A DNA stretch of 7,039 nt from Methanomassiliicoccaceae archaeon (GTDB lineage: Archaea > Thermoplasmatota > Thermoplasmata > Methanomassiliicoccales > Methanomethylophilaceae): NCBI GenBank assembly GCA_009786295.1, contig WQTN01000091.1, positions 1-7,039 of the forward strand, written 5' to 3'. Shown one piece after another: positions 6,106 to 7,039 of the stretch. Under the pieces are notes generated by a model. The model searched no databases and was not told where the DNA came from. It worked only from the letters and a program-made list of their open reading frames with translations. Numbering within the stretch: position 1 is the stretch's first letter; every line of letters starts with the position of its first letter. The position numbers were made by a program, and so were the translations under genes.

Positions 6106-6923
6106 ATTGTTATTATTGTTCCGTGCGGAACGTTCTTGATCACATCGGTCAGTATGCTGTTAGGGTCCTTCCCGTTCACCATACGCACCGTTCCGACGCC
6201 TGCTTTCAGGGCATCGCGGCATGCGTCCACCTTCGGTATCATACCGCCGGATATCGTCCCGTCGGCAATCAGCTTGTCAATCTGTTTCGAAGTGATCTTG
6301 TCCACCTTGGACGACGGATCCTTCACATCCATCAGTATCCCTGGGACATCCGTTATCATTATCAGTTCCTCGCAGTCAATGCCTGCGGCAATGCCTGCCG
6401 CCATAGTGTCGGCGTTGATGTTCAGAAGGTTGCCTTTCTTATCTTTCCCTATGGGGTATACCACCGGCGTGATGCCGCTGTGGAGAAGATCCAGGAGAGT
6501 ATCGCCGTCTATGTCTGTGACCTCTCCGACCAGCCCGAGGTCCACCGTCACCACCTTTCCGTTCTCCGTTGCTTTGTATGGTTCCTTCTTTTTGCAGAGA
6601 GTGCACATGTGGGCGGGCATGCCTACAGCTGACACTGACGATTCGGTGAGGCTTTCTACCACGTTTTTGTTTAAATCGCTTAAGACCTCCTCTGCGACCT
6701 TCAGGGTGCTCTCGTCGGTTATTCTTAATCCGGCAACTTTCTTCGGCTCCAGCCCTCTTTTCTCCATTTCGGCAGATATCTCGGGGCCGCCGCCGTGCAC
6801 CAGTATGATCTTCACATCATTCCGGATCAGCTCCGCCACTTCTCCCGAAAGACGCATCAGGTCCTCCTTCCCGCGGATGGCGTTCCCGCCGAACTTCACA
6901 ACGTACGTTTTCATCCTGATCAC
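6102..6923 (-). CDS. argB: Acetylglutamate kinase (argB)
   Basis: It phosphorylates N-acetylglutamate with ATP, the second committed step to ornithine. The 273-residue amino-acid-kinase fold shows KFGGNAI (10-16, catalytic K10), the glycine loop HGGGPEIS (43-50), GLRITD (65-70, substrate-binding R67), NINADTMAAG (168-177, with D172 the likely organising aspartate), ITDVPGIL (190-197) and GGMIPKVDAC (226-235, K231). The GTG start at 6923 overlaps the argJ stop by four bases; ATG at 6914 is an alternative. The KFGG motif begins only ten residues in, so the N-terminal helix that marks arginine-inhibited hexameric kinases is missing. LysZ-type kinases are similar, but the KxGGNA motif and argJ linkage point to ArgB. 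Confidence 0.95.
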   Translation of the reverse strand: MIRMKTYVVKFGGNAIRGKEDLMRLSGEVAELIRNDVKIILVHGGGPEISAEMEKRGLEPKKVAGLRITDESTLKVAEEVLSDLNKNVVESLTESSVSAVGMPAHMCTLCKKKEPYKATENGKVVTVDLGLVGEVTDIDGDTLLDLLHSGITPVVYPIGKDKKGNLLNINADTMAAGIAAGIDCEELIMITDVPGILMDVKDPSSKVDKITSKQIDKLIADGTISGGMIPKVDACRDALKAGVGTVRMVNGKDPNSILTDVIKNVPHGTIITM

Positions 6924-7039
6924 GATGCGTATTCTGCGTTTATGCGTACATAGTCATATGTGAGGTCGCAGCCCCATCCGACCGCGGACTCTTCGCCGTA
7001 AGCCAGATCGACGGCTATGATCACTTCTTTGTTATCCAT
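6920..7039 (-). CDS. argJ: ArgJ C-terminus: ornithine acetyltransferase (partial)
   Basis: Only the last 39 codons lie in the window; the 5' end is beyond base 7039. The translation ends in GWGCDLTYDYVRINAEYAS before TGA at 6920-6922. This matches the conserved tail of ArgJ, where WGCDL-x-x-(D/E)YV-x-IN-x-x-Y is typical. The ATG at the window edge is an internal Met, since ArgJ is about 390-410 residues. ArgJ transfers the acetyl group from N-acetylornithine to glutamate; bifunctional forms also use acetyl-CoA. Its presence implies the acetyl-recycling route. The stop overlaps the argB GTG as GTGA, so it is the upstream partner in the operon. Confidence 0.93.
   Translation of the reverse strand: MDNKEVIIAVDLAYGEESAVGWGCDLTYDYVRINAEYAS

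Noticed and set aside
6136..6963. 275-codon plus-strand frame opposite argB
   Set aside because: It is antisense to a clear argB with all catalytic motifs and looks like a compositional shadow.

Overview
The window looks like part of a methanogenic archaeon's chromosome, most likely in Thermoplasmatota and possibly Methanomassiliicoccales. The family-level assignment is inference from gene content and style. The archaeal signals are a tRNA-Thr with a U discriminator, TATA boxes about 26-27 bases before start codons with no room for a leader, a T-run terminator, and an arginine operon built on ArgJ. No marker gene fixes the taxon.

Layout: (1) tRNA-Thr(UGU) lies on the + strand at 8-84. (2) Two accessory genes on the - strand follow: a DUF4261-like protein (115-987) and a very AT-rich gene for a membrane-anchored PD-(D/E)XK nuclease-like protein (1057-1818). 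(3) The 294-base interval 1819-2112 holds an AT-rich remnant-like reading frame without a start codon, three 17-bp direct repeats at exactly 33-bp spacing, and a TATA box. (4) An intact AAA+ ATPase with a DUF4143 C-terminus (2113-3456, +) faces (5) an N-terminally truncated relative (3484-3996, -) that keeps only the DUF4143 half. Its start codon lies inside the first of four palindromic repeats at exactly 23-bp spacing (3986-4075). (6) Core-type genes on the - strand complete the window: an ACT-domain protein (4153-4836) with its own leaderless promoter, then the arginine operon argJ-argB-argD (transcribed 7039 to 4924), ending in a T-run terminator.

How the genes work together: ArgJ, ArgB and ArgD are enzymes of the N-acetylated ornithine route. 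Both gene junctions are 4-base GTGA overlaps, so their translation is probably coupled. The ACT protein beside them may sense an amino acid, but nothing in the sequence names the ligand. The stretch 115-4075 reads as an accessory island between a tRNA gene and core metabolism.

The most notable observation is that two members of the same ATPase/DUF4143 superfamily sit tail to tail, each headed by its own regular repeat array (33 bp x 3 and 23 bp x 4) with unrelated sequences. This suggests that ATPases of this type travel with, and may recognise, a private cis-acting repeat array.
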